DNA from: Paenalicyclobacillus ferrooxydans
Lineage (GTDB): Bacteria > Bacillota > Bacilli > Alicyclobacillales > Alicyclobacillaceae
Assembly: GCF_001399675.1 (NCBI RefSeq)
Contig: NZ_LJCO01000054.1
Span: forward strand, 37,305-101,304
Direction: 5' to 3'
DNA length: 64,000 nt
Shown here: positions 46,830-54,846 of the stretch, piece after piece
Layout: every line of letters begins with the position of its first letter
Position numbering within the stretch: position 1 is the stretch's first letter
Translations under genes and position numbers: made by a program
The notes under the pieces: model-generated
What the model saw: the letters and a program-made list of their open reading frames with translations, nothing else
The model's database searches: none
What the model was told of the DNA's origin: nothing

Positions 46830-47645
46830 GTGCAACAACTAAAAGTGCTTATCGCGGATGATAACCGCGAGTTTGCGGATGTACTATATGAGTTTCTCTC
46901 CAGTCAGCCCGACATGGAAGTATGCGGAGTGGCATATAACGGGAATGATGCGGTGGAACTTGTAAAATCAAAACGGCCTGATGTAGTCATCCTGGATATC
47001 ATTATGCCTGTTTTAGATGGCTTAGGCGCACTCGAGCGCATGACGGAAATTCCTGAGCCCATGCCAAAGGTTATCATGCTCACCGCGTTTGGTCAGGAGA
47101 TCGTCACCCGCCGCGCAATGGAACTTGGGGTATCATACTTCATTTTGAAGCCGTTTGATCTTCCGGTTCTTGTCGAGAGAGTTCGACAAGTGATGAACGA
47201 TGAACCCGTTGTAGCGCCAGTGGCCGCTGCACTCGCTTATGCACAGGGTCCCATCTCAACCACGAACTCCACGTATAAAAAGCTTTCCAAACATGACGTT
47301 GACGCTGCTATCACACAAGTAATTCATGAAATTGGAGTTCCTGCCCACATCAAAGGGTATCATTATCTCCGCGAAGCGATTGGCATCGTGTTTAACGATG
47401 TTGAAATACTTGGTTCAATTACCAAAACCTTGTATCCTCGTATTGCAGAGCGTTTCAAAACGACGCCGTCCCGCGTCGAGCGCGCCATCCGTCATTCCAT
47501 TGAAGTCGCATGGGGACGCGGAAACATGGACGCGATTCGGAATGTCTTTGGATATACCGTGAGTGCATCCAAGACGAAACCGACAAACAGCGAGTTCATT
47601 GCGATGATTGCAGATAAGCTGAGGATGGAACACAAGGTCGGATAA
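46830..47645 (+). CDS. spo0A: Sporulation master regulator Spo0A
   Basis: 271 residues. The receiver domain has the acidic pair Asp10-Asp11 and the phosphorylation site Asp56 in VVILDIIMP. The C-terminal DNA-binding domain includes [17 protein letters not shown] and [22 protein letters not shown], the invariant recognition segment. GTG 46830 follows GAGGGGG by nine bases. Phosphate arrives through Spo0B. It closes the conserved recN-spoIVB-spo0A cluster. Confidence 0.98.
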   Translation: MQQLKVLIADDNREFADVLYEFLSSQPDMEVCGVAYNGNDAVELVKSKRPDVVILDIIMPVLDGLGALERMTEIPEPMPKVIMLTAFGQEIVTRRAMELGVSYFILKPFDLPVLVERVRQVMNDEPVVAPVAAALAYAQGPISTTNSTYKKLSKHDVDAAITQVIHEIGVPAHIKGYHYLREAIGIVFNDVEILGSITKTLYPRIAERFKTTPSRVERAIRHSIEVAWGRGNMDAIRNVFGYTVSASKTKPTNSEFIAMIADKLRMEHKVG

Positions 47646-47823
47646 GGCCTTGTGGGGCAAGGGATTTCGGGGTTTCCTTCGGGTAACTTTCGCCTCAAAT
47701 GGGATGCAGAGAGAATTGGAATTCCAATAAACTCTTTTGTGCGATTCCAACAGACTCCTTTCTGTAGATTTGCCGTCATCCTATTCCTAGTCGTTGGATT
47801 TGTCCAGTGTTGAGAGTATGTAA

Positions 47824-47859
47824 AAAGGGACTGCGACCATATTGTGTCGCAGTCCCTTT
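47824..47859 (+). terminator. Strong, probably bidirectional terminator after spo0A
   Basis: A 14-bp perfect stem (AAAGGGACTGCGAC / GTCGCAGTCCCTTT) around eight bases, flanked by A and T runs. It marks the end of the conserved core. I see no gene in the rest of 47646-48035. Confidence 0.93.
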
Positions 47860-48035
47860 GTCCAACCTTTCACTCAAACAACATTTGACGAGTGGAAAAA
47901 TTCTGTGTGTTCGTTTCTTAATGACTTCAAAGCAAGGAAGCTAAGGTGGACGGTAAACTAAGTGAATTGGCCGATCTGCACCACAGTGCAAATACAGTTT
48001 GCTTGATAAGTCACACGAAGAGAGCGGAAGTTTTA

Positions 48036-48164
48036 ATGGCAACTCAAAAAGTGACTGATAAAACATTTACCCGATTCATCCAAAGCCAGAAAATCCCTGA
48101 GACAAAAGCGTTCGGTCTGAAAGGAGATCTTCTTGTTACACAATTACGTGATGTGATTTTGTAA
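48036..48164 (+). pseudogene. Probable internally deleted thioredoxin remnant
   Basis: The 42-residue frame starts MATQKVTDKTFTRFIQS, like the first strand and helix of bacterial thioredoxins. It ends LKGDLLVTQLRDVIL, like the last helix. The redox centre WCGPC and the middle of the fold are missing, so the two ends seem joined by a deletion of about 65 codons. The likeness is judged by eye; it could instead be an unrelated small protein. Confidence 0.45.
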
Positions 48165-48351
48165 TAAGCCAGTGCATGGATCCGTGGGATTGGGAACAGA
48201 ACATGATGAAAGCAATACTGTTTGTGGATGGTGGAACAACCCACTTTGGGATGTGGCTCTCAAAAAAGCAGCACAATAGGCGTGAGGGTATAGACGGAAC
48301 ACCTAGTGAGATTCAAATCAAACGCCTTCGAACCTACAAGGAGGAATATTT

Positions 48352-49020
48352 GTGGCAAAAGTATTAGCTGTTGTATCAAGCGGATATAAGGATAAGGACT
48401 ATCACACTGGGTGGTGGGGAGAGGAACTATTTGCTCCACTCAACGCACTTGAGGAAGCAGGTCACATTGTTGATTTAGCCTCGCCCTTGGGTGGAAAACC
48501 AGAATTGGATGAGCGAAGCATTCTTCCTGAATACGATCCACAAGGGACGTATAAGGCATTATATGAGTCTGGTCGGGCCGATAATACGAAGAAGCTACGT
48601 GAGGTAAATCCAGAAGACTACGATGTTATTCTAATTGTCGGCGGCCACGGTGCAATGTTTGACTTGGCCCAGAGTGATGATTTGCACCGTATCATCAACA
48701 CGGTGTACGACCATGGAGGCATTATCGCTGCTGAATGTCACGGTCCTTCCGTGCTGGTTTACACAAAACGACCGAATGGAAAGAGCATTGTTGAAGGGCT
48801 GAAAGTGACGGGTTACCCAGACGTTTGGGAACCAGAAGATGTGCTTCCATATTTGCCATACAGTCTTGAACAAGAAATGCGGAAAATTGCAGATTATATT
48901 CCCGAACTTGAACAGAAGGCTTTTGCCATTTGGGGGAATTCACAGATCGTCACGAGCCGTGATCCCTTTTCATCGGAACTTATGGCGGAAGAACTTGTCA
49001 AAGCACTACAGAACCGGTAA
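48352..49020 (+). CDS. PfpI/DJ-1-like class I glutamine amidotransferase-fold protein
   Basis: 222 residues of the Hsp31/YajL superfamily. The nucleophile elbow AAECHGPSVL has Cys129 followed by His130, and an acidic pair is near 24-25 (WWGEEL). The N-terminal strand is MAKVLAVVSSGY. Members act as glyoxalase III, deglycase or protease/chaperones; the Hsp31-like WGEE segment favours the glyoxalase/chaperone branch. GTG start after AAGGAGG. First of three genes that may respond to carbonyl or oxidative stress. Confidence 0.85.
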   Translation: MAKVLAVVSSGYKDKDYHTGWWGEELFAPLNALEEAGHIVDLASPLGGKPELDERSILPEYDPQGTYKALYESGRADNTKKLREVNPEDYDVILIVGGHGAMFDLAQSDDLHRIINTVYDHGGIIAAECHGPSVLVYTKRPNGKSIVEGLKVTGYPDVWEPEDVLPYLPYSLEQEMRKIADYIPELEQKAFAIWGNSQIVTSRDPFSSELMAEELVKALQNR

Positions 49021-49065
49021 CGAGAGTCGGTTATCTATGTGGCACTGACGACAGGAGGCGACGTC

Positions 49066-49347
49066 TTGATTTATAAGGTATTGCTGTTCAATTTGAGTGA
49101 CCCGTCTAAGGAAAGTTTGATGCGTGGGAAGACCACGGAATTGTTGACCAGTGTGCCAGGAGCGGCCAATGTTACGTTTCGACGGGCTGTGGGGCAAGGT
49201 GACCTCAAATATCGATATTTAATTACTGTAGATTTTGATTCGATGCAAGCTCACGACGAGTACATGGTACATGAGAACCACGTCCGGTTTTCCAAAGAGT
49301 ATTTTCGTCCGAATATCAGTGAACTGCTCATTCAGTTTTTTGAATGA
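49066..49347 (+). CDS. Dabb (stress-responsive A/B barrel) domain protein
   Basis: 93 residues from TTG 49066 (CAGGAGGCG upstream). It begins MIYKVLLFNLSD, has the SVPGAANVTFRRAV and DLKYRYLITVDFDSMQAHDEY segments and ends ELLIQFFE. This pattern fits the dimeric alpha/beta-barrel Dabb family. Function unknown; relatives occur in stress operons. The Hsp31-like gene lies 45 bases upstream. Confidence 0.75.
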   Translation: MIYKVLLFNLSDPSKESLMRGKTTELLTSVPGAANVTFRRAVGQGDLKYRYLITVDFDSMQAHDEYMVHENHVRFSKEYFRPNISELLIQFFE

Positions 49348-49462
49348 GCCACAAAGCGGAGGAAAGGTTTTGACCAGCCTTATGTAGGCCGGGAATTTTG
49401 TTACGGGAAAATTCTTGATCGGGCATACTTCTGCACTGACTTGTATAAAGGAGCTACTAAAA

Positions 49463-50203
49463 TTGGTCGAAAACAAGGTCGTTGTCATCACAGGGGCCAG
49501 CAGTGGTATCGGACAAGCTACAGCGAATCGTCTGGCACAAGCAGGAGCGAAGGTTGTGTTGTCAGCACGCCGAGAGGAACGATTGAAAGAAACTGTCGAA
49601 CAAATCACGGCAATGGGTGGATTGGCAAGCTATTGTAGTACAGACGTTACATCAATGGAGGATGTCCAAGCCTTAGCGGACTTTGCAGTCCGAACATACG
49701 GCACAATTGATGTCTGGGTCAATAATGCTGGACTGATGCCCCTGTCTTTCCTAAACAAACGTAAGGTGGACGAGTGGGATCGCATGATCGATGTGAATAT
49801 CAAAGGCGTTCTTTACGGTATTGCCGCGGCCGTAGCCATCATGGAACAAAAAAAGGGCGGACATATCATTAACGTCTCTTCTGTGGCAGGACATCGTGTC
49901 GGCATGGCTGGGGCAGTTTACAGCGGAACAAAGTTCGCCGTTCGAGCCATTACAGAGGGGCTCCGTATGGAATTGTCCCCGACTTCCAATATTCGGGCGA
50001 CGATTATCTCTCCTGGTATGGTTGAGACAGAACTGCTTACCACGATAACGGATGAGGATGCCTTGAATGCATTGAAATCTCGGGCAACAGCACAGGCACT
50101 TCAATCGCAAGACATCGCAGAGGCGATCTTCTACGCAATTAATCAACCAGAAAGGGCATCGGTCAACGAAATCCTGATTCGCCCCACGACGCAGCCCTCA
50201 TGA
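49463..50203 (+). CDS. Short-chain dehydrogenase/reductase
   Basis: 246 residues of a classical SDR. The cofactor motif TGASSGIGQ is at 10-18, NNAG follows in VWVNNAGLMP, and the catalytic Ser is in INVSSVAGH with YSGTK supplying Tyr and Lys. The Arg-rich cofactor loop (SARREER) suggests NADP. Substrate unknown. TTG 49463 has an AAAGGAGC site. Confidence 0.9.
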   Translation: MVENKVVVITGASSGIGQATANRLAQAGAKVVLSARREERLKETVEQITAMGGLASYCSTDVTSMEDVQALADFAVRTYGTIDVWVNNAGLMPLSFLNKRKVDEWDRMIDVNIKGVLYGIAAAVAIMEQKKGGHIINVSSVAGHRVGMAGAVYSGTKFAVRAITEGLRMELSPTSNIRATIISPGMVETELLTTITDEDALNALKSRATAQALQSQDIAEAIFYAINQPERASVNEILIRPTTQPS

Positions 50204-50486
50204 CGCGTGTGAAGCCGTCAGAGATCGGTACTGAGGTAACTCTGATGGAGTGTTTTGTAAATGTGTGCAACAGAAACAGGCGTAGCTGCCGGTCACTATG
50301 CCTCTTTCTGCTGCACTAAAAGTGAGTCCCAAGATCCAAGTGGTCCCGGCCATCCTGTACAAGACGCTGTTTTTCCATAGGTGTACAGGGATCCCGAGGT
50401 GTCCAGATAACGGATGCCCATCTTCCGCATGTCTGACATTGTGTTGTAGACGGCCTATCGTCTATTCTGAGTACATAGCACACAAA

Positions 50487-51161
50487 ATGCTGTTCAGATG
50501 GGGACTGAGGCTTCTCTTGGCACAGACACATACGTTTTCAAAAGGCGAAGAAATCGCAAATGCAGTGACACATGGCATTGGGGCCCTACTCAGTATTGCG
50601 GCACTGGTCCTGTTAATTGTCTTTTCAACACGCCATGGTACTGCATGGTATGTGGTCAGCTTCACGGTTTTTGGCTCAACAATGGTGATCCTTTACACGT
50701 CTTCCGCATTGGTTCACGCCCTGCCAAAGGGAAGGGGGAAGGACCTTTTCGAAATTTTTGATCACACGTCGATCTATTTTTTCATAGCAGGTTCTTACAC
50801 CCCATTTACTTTTTTCGTGATTCGAGGTGCGTTGGGGTGGACCATTTTCGGAATTGTATGGGGCCTGGCAATCGCTGGGACAGTATTCAAAGCCTTTTAC
50901 GTGAAGCGGTATCTCTTTACCTCCACTATTCTCTACGTCGTAATGGGCTGGATGATCGTCATGGGGTGGCATCAGATCGCTCAAAATCTCCATATGCATG
51001 GTATCGTATTGCTGGTAGCCGGGGGGATTTGTTATACGGTGGGGGCAGTATTCTATGTGTGGAGGGCGTTTAAGTACCATCATTTTGTGTGGCATCTATT
51101 TGTGATAGCAGGAAGTACGTGTCACTTTTTCTGTGTACTCCTGTATCTATTACCCCAGTAG
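50487..51161 (+). CDS. Haemolysin III/PAQR-type membrane protein
   Basis: About 224 residues with seven predicted membrane helices. HlyIII signatures are FSKGEEIANAVTHGIGALLS, SSALVHALP with the metal His, FDHTSIYFFIAGSYTPF, and HHFVWHLFVIAGSTCHFFCVLLY at the C-terminus. The His residues form the zinc site of the CREST superfamily, possibly hydrolases. The ATG at 50487 has no clear ribosome site; the frame is open to 50298. The 280 bases before it hold no recognised gene. Confidence 0.85.
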   Translation: MLFRWGLRLLLAQTHTFSKGEEIANAVTHGIGALLSIAALVLLIVFSTRHGTAWYVVSFTVFGSTMVILYTSSALVHALPKGRGKDLFEIFDHTSIYFFIAGSYTPFTFFVIRGALGWTIFGIVWGLAIAGTVFKAFYVKRYLFTSTILYVVMGWMIVMGWHQIAQNLHMHGIVLLVAGGICYTVGAVFYVWRAFKYHHFVWHLFVIAGSTCHFFCVLLYLLPQ

Positions 51162-51222
51162 GGTTACCTACGCCCCCCTCATGAAGTTGAAAGATAACGA
51201 ATTTAAACGATTCCGAACTGCG

Positions 51223-51640
51223 TTACGAACGGTCGGAAACTGGCTGCAATTGCTGATATTGCTGACTTTGGTCATGAAATAGTTCCTTCAGTATCCGCTC
51301 CCGGTTGCCTAAGAATTGTTTCGTAATGATGTAGTGTTCGGTGTCCTCATACTTGCTGTGAGATATGGGGGACGTGTCAAAGTTGAAGATCTCGACATTT
51401 AGGTAGCCCAGGAGGATACGTGAGTGGGTAGCGATGATGAACTGTGCCGTCCACATTGTTCCTCTTCCAATATGACGTCCAGCAGGGCCATTTGGCGGGC
51501 AGGTTAGAGTGTAGTCGTTGGCTCAACAAGCAGGTAGATTGCTTTCCCACGAGAACGGAACCGGTTGGTAAGATGACGATTTGGATGATTGAGGATAGTG
51601 AGTTCGCCCGTGAAGTGGAGTAAGTGCCTTGAATGCACCT
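51223..51640 (-). pseudogene. AAA-family ATPase, C-terminal remnant
   Basis: The minus strand encodes the end of a small SMC/ABC-like ATPase, broken by a stop and a frameshift. In order: NRFRSRGKAIYLLVEP (normally LLDEP, Walker B), an in-frame stop, PARQMALLDVILEEEQCGR, then in another frame AQFIIATHSRILLGY (H-loop THS) and YEDTEHYIITKQFLGNRERI to the end. The intact family (about 240 residues, COG3910-like) has exactly this tail. The Walker A half is not found, and the Walker B Asp is replaced by Val. Confidence 0.8.
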
Positions 51641-52211
51641 TGTATGTCTGACGATGAATTGGAAGGCGTCTTTGTGAGGTCTACCAATGTCTGCTCGCCT
51701 CGCCAGCCCCTCATTATAAGGAAGTGTCCTGGCAACCGCTGTGGAGCTGCATGTCACGAAGGCAAAATAGAAGAGATCATAGGTGTGACACAGTGTCACG
51801 GTCATGCCCCTACATGCAATGCACGCAGGCGCATGAGCTCGAACGAGGCTGTTGCATCAGACTGCCTACTGCACCGGTGGCTCCGTATACATTTCGAAAA
51901 AGTCTGGAACGTGTGTTGGATTCGTATCAACGGGAGATAGCAACCAGTCGTTGGGCGACTCGAAGAATGCCGAGATCTCGAGTGCGTTCGAATATCCTTG
52001 TGGGAGCTGTCGGCTCAGTCAAACCCGCTGGGATGACAGTGGCTGTGATAGAGTGATTCTGCTCCAATTTCCTAGCCACTTCATTCAGCATTGCTACGTT
52101 CCTCGTCAACTCCCTTTTACCATTAGACGGAGCAAGCGAACAGGGAGTTTCAGCCCAACGCGTTGAATTAACGGGTGCAAGCCTGCAAGCACAGTGCGGA
52201 CAGACACTTGC
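51641..52211. other. Stretch without a recognisable gene
   Basis: About 570 bases between the ATPase remnant and the first cassette-type repeat. Only short open frames occur, none with a ribosome site or familiar sequence. It may hold eroded coding DNA. Confidence 0.5.
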
Positions 52212-52258
52212 ATAAACATGCGTCCGTGCCTGTGAAACGCTCTTCAGTTATGGGGCAG
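52212..52258 (+). repeat. Cassette-type repeat, copy 1
   Basis: Core ATAAACATGC; GGGCAG begins 41 bases after the core start. It is the first copy of the array and lies about 70 bases before the DinB-like gene. Confidence 0.65.
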
Positions 52259-52326
52259 GAGTGTTCAGTAGTGTGTCTTAGAGATACCATAGTATAGTAA
52301 AGATAAAGTGAATGGAGTGGCGCTTA

Positions 52327-52813
52327 TTGGAAACGGAGCAATATGTTCGGCAAACTCTGCTGAATGGATTGCATGGACGAGGATCACATGTCAATCCTGC
52401 CAATGTCTGTGGAGATTTGAATTGGAGATTGGTCGCGGAACTCCCAAATGGTATTCAGCATTCCATTTGGCAAATTGTAAATCATATGATTTTATTGGCA
52501 AGAATTCTCTTTAGCGTTGCTTAGAAATGACACTCCGAGAACTCCAGAACACGCAGCGGATGCATGGACGGATAACGTGAGCCCAACGAGCGAAAGAGAG
52601 TGGCTCAACGCTGTAAATAGGTTCCTTAAAGGCTTACATGCAGTCGAGGGTTTTATAGATGATTTGGATACAACTGTGGCTGCACGGCAGGGGCGGTCTC
52701 GTGCAGAAGTGATTGGTATGTTAGTAGGACACAATAGTTATCATTCGGGACAAATCGTATTCCTACGACAGATCCTGGGTGCCTGGGCACCTTCTTTCGG
52801 TGACACGTGGTGA
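52327..52813 (+). pseudogene. DinB-family protein with a one-base frameshift
   Basis: The first part (LETEQYVRQTLLNGLHG to HSIWQIVNHMI) and the second part (LLRNDTPRTPEHAADAW to GHNSYHSGQIVFLRQILGAW) together make a normal DinB/YfiT-type four-helix protein with its metal-binding His residues. They lie in different frames. Reading ATTTTAT at 52489-52495 as ATTTAT restores MIYWQEFSLALLRND across the junction. So one extra T in the run 52490-52493 breaks the gene, or it is a sequencing error. The TTG at 52327 is the likely start. Confidence 0.85.
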
Positions 52814-52831
52814 TAGTTCGCCAATAGTCGT

Positions 52832-52878
52832 ATGAATATTCACTTTTAACGTGCAACCGTTATTGGGCGTTTGGGCAG
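52832..52878 (+). repeat. Cassette-type repeat, copy 2
   Basis: Core ATGAATATTC; GGGCAG 41 bases on. Starts 18 bases after the DinB-like stop. Its 3' half resembles copy 6 closely (CGTTATTG, GGGCAGC, CGATACC). Confidence 0.8.
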
Positions 52879-52933
52879 CATCCACACGATACCGACCGAC
52901 TGTTATCTATCACTTGCACGTAAATTCGTGGTC

Positions 52934-53803
52934 ATGGAAGGAGAGGAATACTATTTGTTCTTCGTCGTAATTTTTGGGGTTGTTTTGGCAGTCTGGGTCG
53001 TATTAAATGCCGTACTTGCTTGGTATCCTGCTCACCCAAAAAAACTACACCCTGACAATATGACGCTTACGACGACTCCTTCGGCATATGGGCTTGAATA
53101 CGAAGATGTCGTTGTTGGGAGTGGATTATTTGGATGGTTTATACCTGCGAATACTGCCCATGCAACCGTGATTCTTGTACATGGCTGGACGTCATGTAGG
53201 GAGGAAAGATGGGTTCCATTCTTAGAGATAGCCCGTGACCTTCACAATCACCAAATGAACGTGGTCCTATATGACGCTAGGTATGTGAATGGAACTAAAA
53301 CGTATAGCGGAGGACAACGAGAATCCGAGGATTTGATCGATGTTGCGGATTGGTCTGTAAAACGTACTGGAGTACCTGTTATCGTGTGGGGCTTTTCAGC
53401 AGGCGGACACGCCACGTTGTTGGCTCTATCGAAAAACGACGAGAATATCAGATGCGCCATTACGGATAGCGCATTTGTTAATGCGAGCCAATCTTTTAAG
53501 AGCATGTATCGGCATTTGTATCGTATACCGAGTCCTATTCTTTTGTTTTTGCCACTCTTTTTCAAAATGTTCACAGGTTGTCTTCCGGGTCGACTTAAAC
53601 GACCAATCAAGAAACCGTTGTTCGTAATACATGGCGACGTGGATTCGTCGATTCATGTGATGAATGGGAGAAGCCTAAAGAACATTCCTACGGTCCAATA
53701 TTGGGAAGTCACCGGAGTAGGGCATGAAGAGGCTTTTGTGAAACGTACTGCTGAGTACATGGGACGTTGTATTAGCTTTATTGATGAGATATTGGGAACG
53801 TAA
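52934..53803 (+). CDS. Alpha/beta hydrolase with N-terminal membrane anchor
   Basis: About 289 residues. A membrane helix at 10-30 (FFVVIFGVVLAVWVVLNAVL) is followed by an alpha/beta-hydrolase domain. The oxyanion region is ILVHGWTSCREERW, the nucleophile Ser is in GFSAGGHAT, an Asp lies in VIHGDVDSSI and a His in GVGHEEAF. It resembles the YqkD/BAAT-like outward-facing hydrolases of Bacillus; substrate unknown. ATG 52934 lacks a strong ribosome site. It fills the cassette between repeat copies 2 and 3. Confidence 0.85.
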   Translation: MEGEEYYLFFVVIFGVVLAVWVVLNAVLAWYPAHPKKLHPDNMTLTTTPSAYGLEYEDVVVGSGLFGWFIPANTAHATVILVHGWTSCREERWVPFLEIARDLHNHQMNVVLYDARYVNGTKTYSGGQRESEDLIDVADWSVKRTGVPVIVWGFSAGGHATLLALSKNDENIRCAITDSAFVNASQSFKSMYRHLYRIPSPILLFLPLFFKMFTGCLPGRLKRPIKKPLFVIHGDVDSSIHVMNGRSLKNIPTVQYWEVTGVGHEEAFVKRTAEYMGRCISFIDEILGT

Positions 53804-53834
53804 ACTTCTCTAAGAAAGCTGTTTGTCAAATTAC

Positions 53835-53881
53835 ATAAATATTCATTTATACACTTTGTTGGTTGTGAAGTTGATGGGCAG
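53835..53881 (+). repeat. Cassette-type repeat, copy 3
   Basis: Core ATAAATATTC; GGGCAG 41 bases on. Lies 31 bases after the hydrolase stop. Confidence 0.75.
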
Positions 53882-53967
53882 AAGTGCGACATAGTGGGGT
53901 GTTCTAATATTAGGATGTGAATGATCTTGTTGGGAATATGAACAACGCTTGAATGGGGGCATTTGAC

Positions 53968-54147
53968 ATGCAGGTTGCGAATGCGGGGTTCATGGCATTA
54001 GGCATTCTTGTTCCAATTTTGACAGTTATCTGTTGGATTGCACTTATGGTTGCGGTTTTCCAAATGCGTAACTCGATGCAAAATACATCCGCCAAACTGG
54101 ATGCCATTTACAAACTCCTGTTAGACAACTACAAAAAGTCGGAGTGA
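53968..54147 (+). CDS. Small membrane protein (59 aa)
   Basis: One hydrophobic helix (ALGILVPILTVICWIALMVAVF) followed by a polar, helix-prone tail (NTSAKLDAIYKLLLDNYKKSE). ATG 53968 is seven bases after GGGGGC; an ATG 15 bases earlier is possible. No family name is certain; similar short helix-plus-coiled-tail proteins are common in Bacillales. Followed by its own terminator, so it is probably expressed separately from the next gene. Confidence 0.6.
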   Translation: MQVANAGFMALGILVPILTVICWIALMVAVFQMRNSMQNTSAKLDAIYKLLLDNYKKSE

Positions 54148-54151
54148 CCAA

Positions 54152-54189
54152 GGGAGCTGATGCTGAACGAATGGCATGGCTCTTTTTTT
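54152..54189 (+). terminator. Rho-independent terminator after the small membrane protein gene
   Basis: GAGC(TG)ATGC and GCAT(G)GCTC form an imperfect stem followed by seven T. Confidence 0.7.
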
Positions 54190-54283
54190 AAGTAAAGGCG
54201 GATAGGGAATGGGTGCATGTTCAATGTAGTCCAACAGACACTACCGTTATATCACAGGAATAGCGAAATAAGAGGTGAACTAG

Positions 54284-54793
54284 GTGCCTTCGATGGGGTG
54301 GAGTATCGTTAAGTATCATTGGGGTGATGAGCAGAATAAAGTCATTCATGTAACCGAGACGCTTAAAGGTGTTGGCACATTAACTGCTCATGTTAATTTG
54401 GCAGATGATGTAGTAGAGATAATTAAAGCAGATCTTATTGAGCCGTCGAATGCTGTAACCTCGGATGACCGTGCACGAATACTCAAAGGTGCAAGAGACT
54501 GGGCAAGGCGACAGAGCCCACGGTATCCCAAGGATATCAGGTGGCACGAGGATGGCATGAAGTTCGAGACTCATCGTGAGTCGTGGGAGTGGGCGTCCTC
54601 GGTTGTGTACAACGAAATTGGCAATATTTACGAGGGATATCGTACAGAAGACGAGAAAATTGCTTGTTCCTTGGTTTATGAACTGACACGACTAAACACG
54701 TTTCATGGACCGACATTCTACGTGTTTGCTCACAACGAATACAACCAGACAGACCAAAAACGATGGTACATGGTGTGGGTGGAACGTGTATGA
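54284..54793 (+). CDS. Protein of unknown function (169 aa)
   Basis: A soluble, acidic protein rich in Trp and Tyr (WEWASSVVYNEIG, RWYMVWVERV). No family is recognised and there is no signal peptide. GTG 54284 follows GAGGTG; ATG 54293 is the alternative. The stop codon TGA lies inside the core of repeat copy 4, so gene and repeat abut, as in a cassette. Confidence 0.7.
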   Translation: MPSMGWSIVKYHWGDEQNKVIHVTETLKGVGTLTAHVNLADDVVEIIKADLIEPSNAVTSDDRARILKGARDWARRQSPRYPKDIRWHEDGMKFETHRESWEWASSVVYNEIGNIYEGYRTEDEKIACSLVYELTRLNTFHGPTFYVFAHNEYNQTDQKRWYMVWVERV

Positions 54794-54837
54794 ATATTCA
54801 TTTGTGCAGACGGCGAAGGAATATCGCTTAAGGGCAG
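54790..54837 (+). repeat. Cassette-type repeat, copy 4 (next to the intron)
   Basis: Core ATGAATATTC, inside the perfect palindrome TGAATATTCA; GGGCAG 42 bases on. The core overlaps the upstream stop codon. The group II intron begins nine bases after GGGCAG. Confidence 0.85.
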
Positions 54838-54846
54838 TATAACTCA

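Noticed and set aside
48176..48367. A 63-codon plus-strand frame before the PfpI-like gene
   Set aside because: It overlaps the ribosome site and start of the next gene, with no ribosome site of its own and no recognisable domain.
50298..50486. N-terminal extension of the haemolysin-III-like protein
   Set aside because: The extra 63 residues are Cys/Pro-rich and unlike the family; translation from the ATG at 50487 gives a normal protein.
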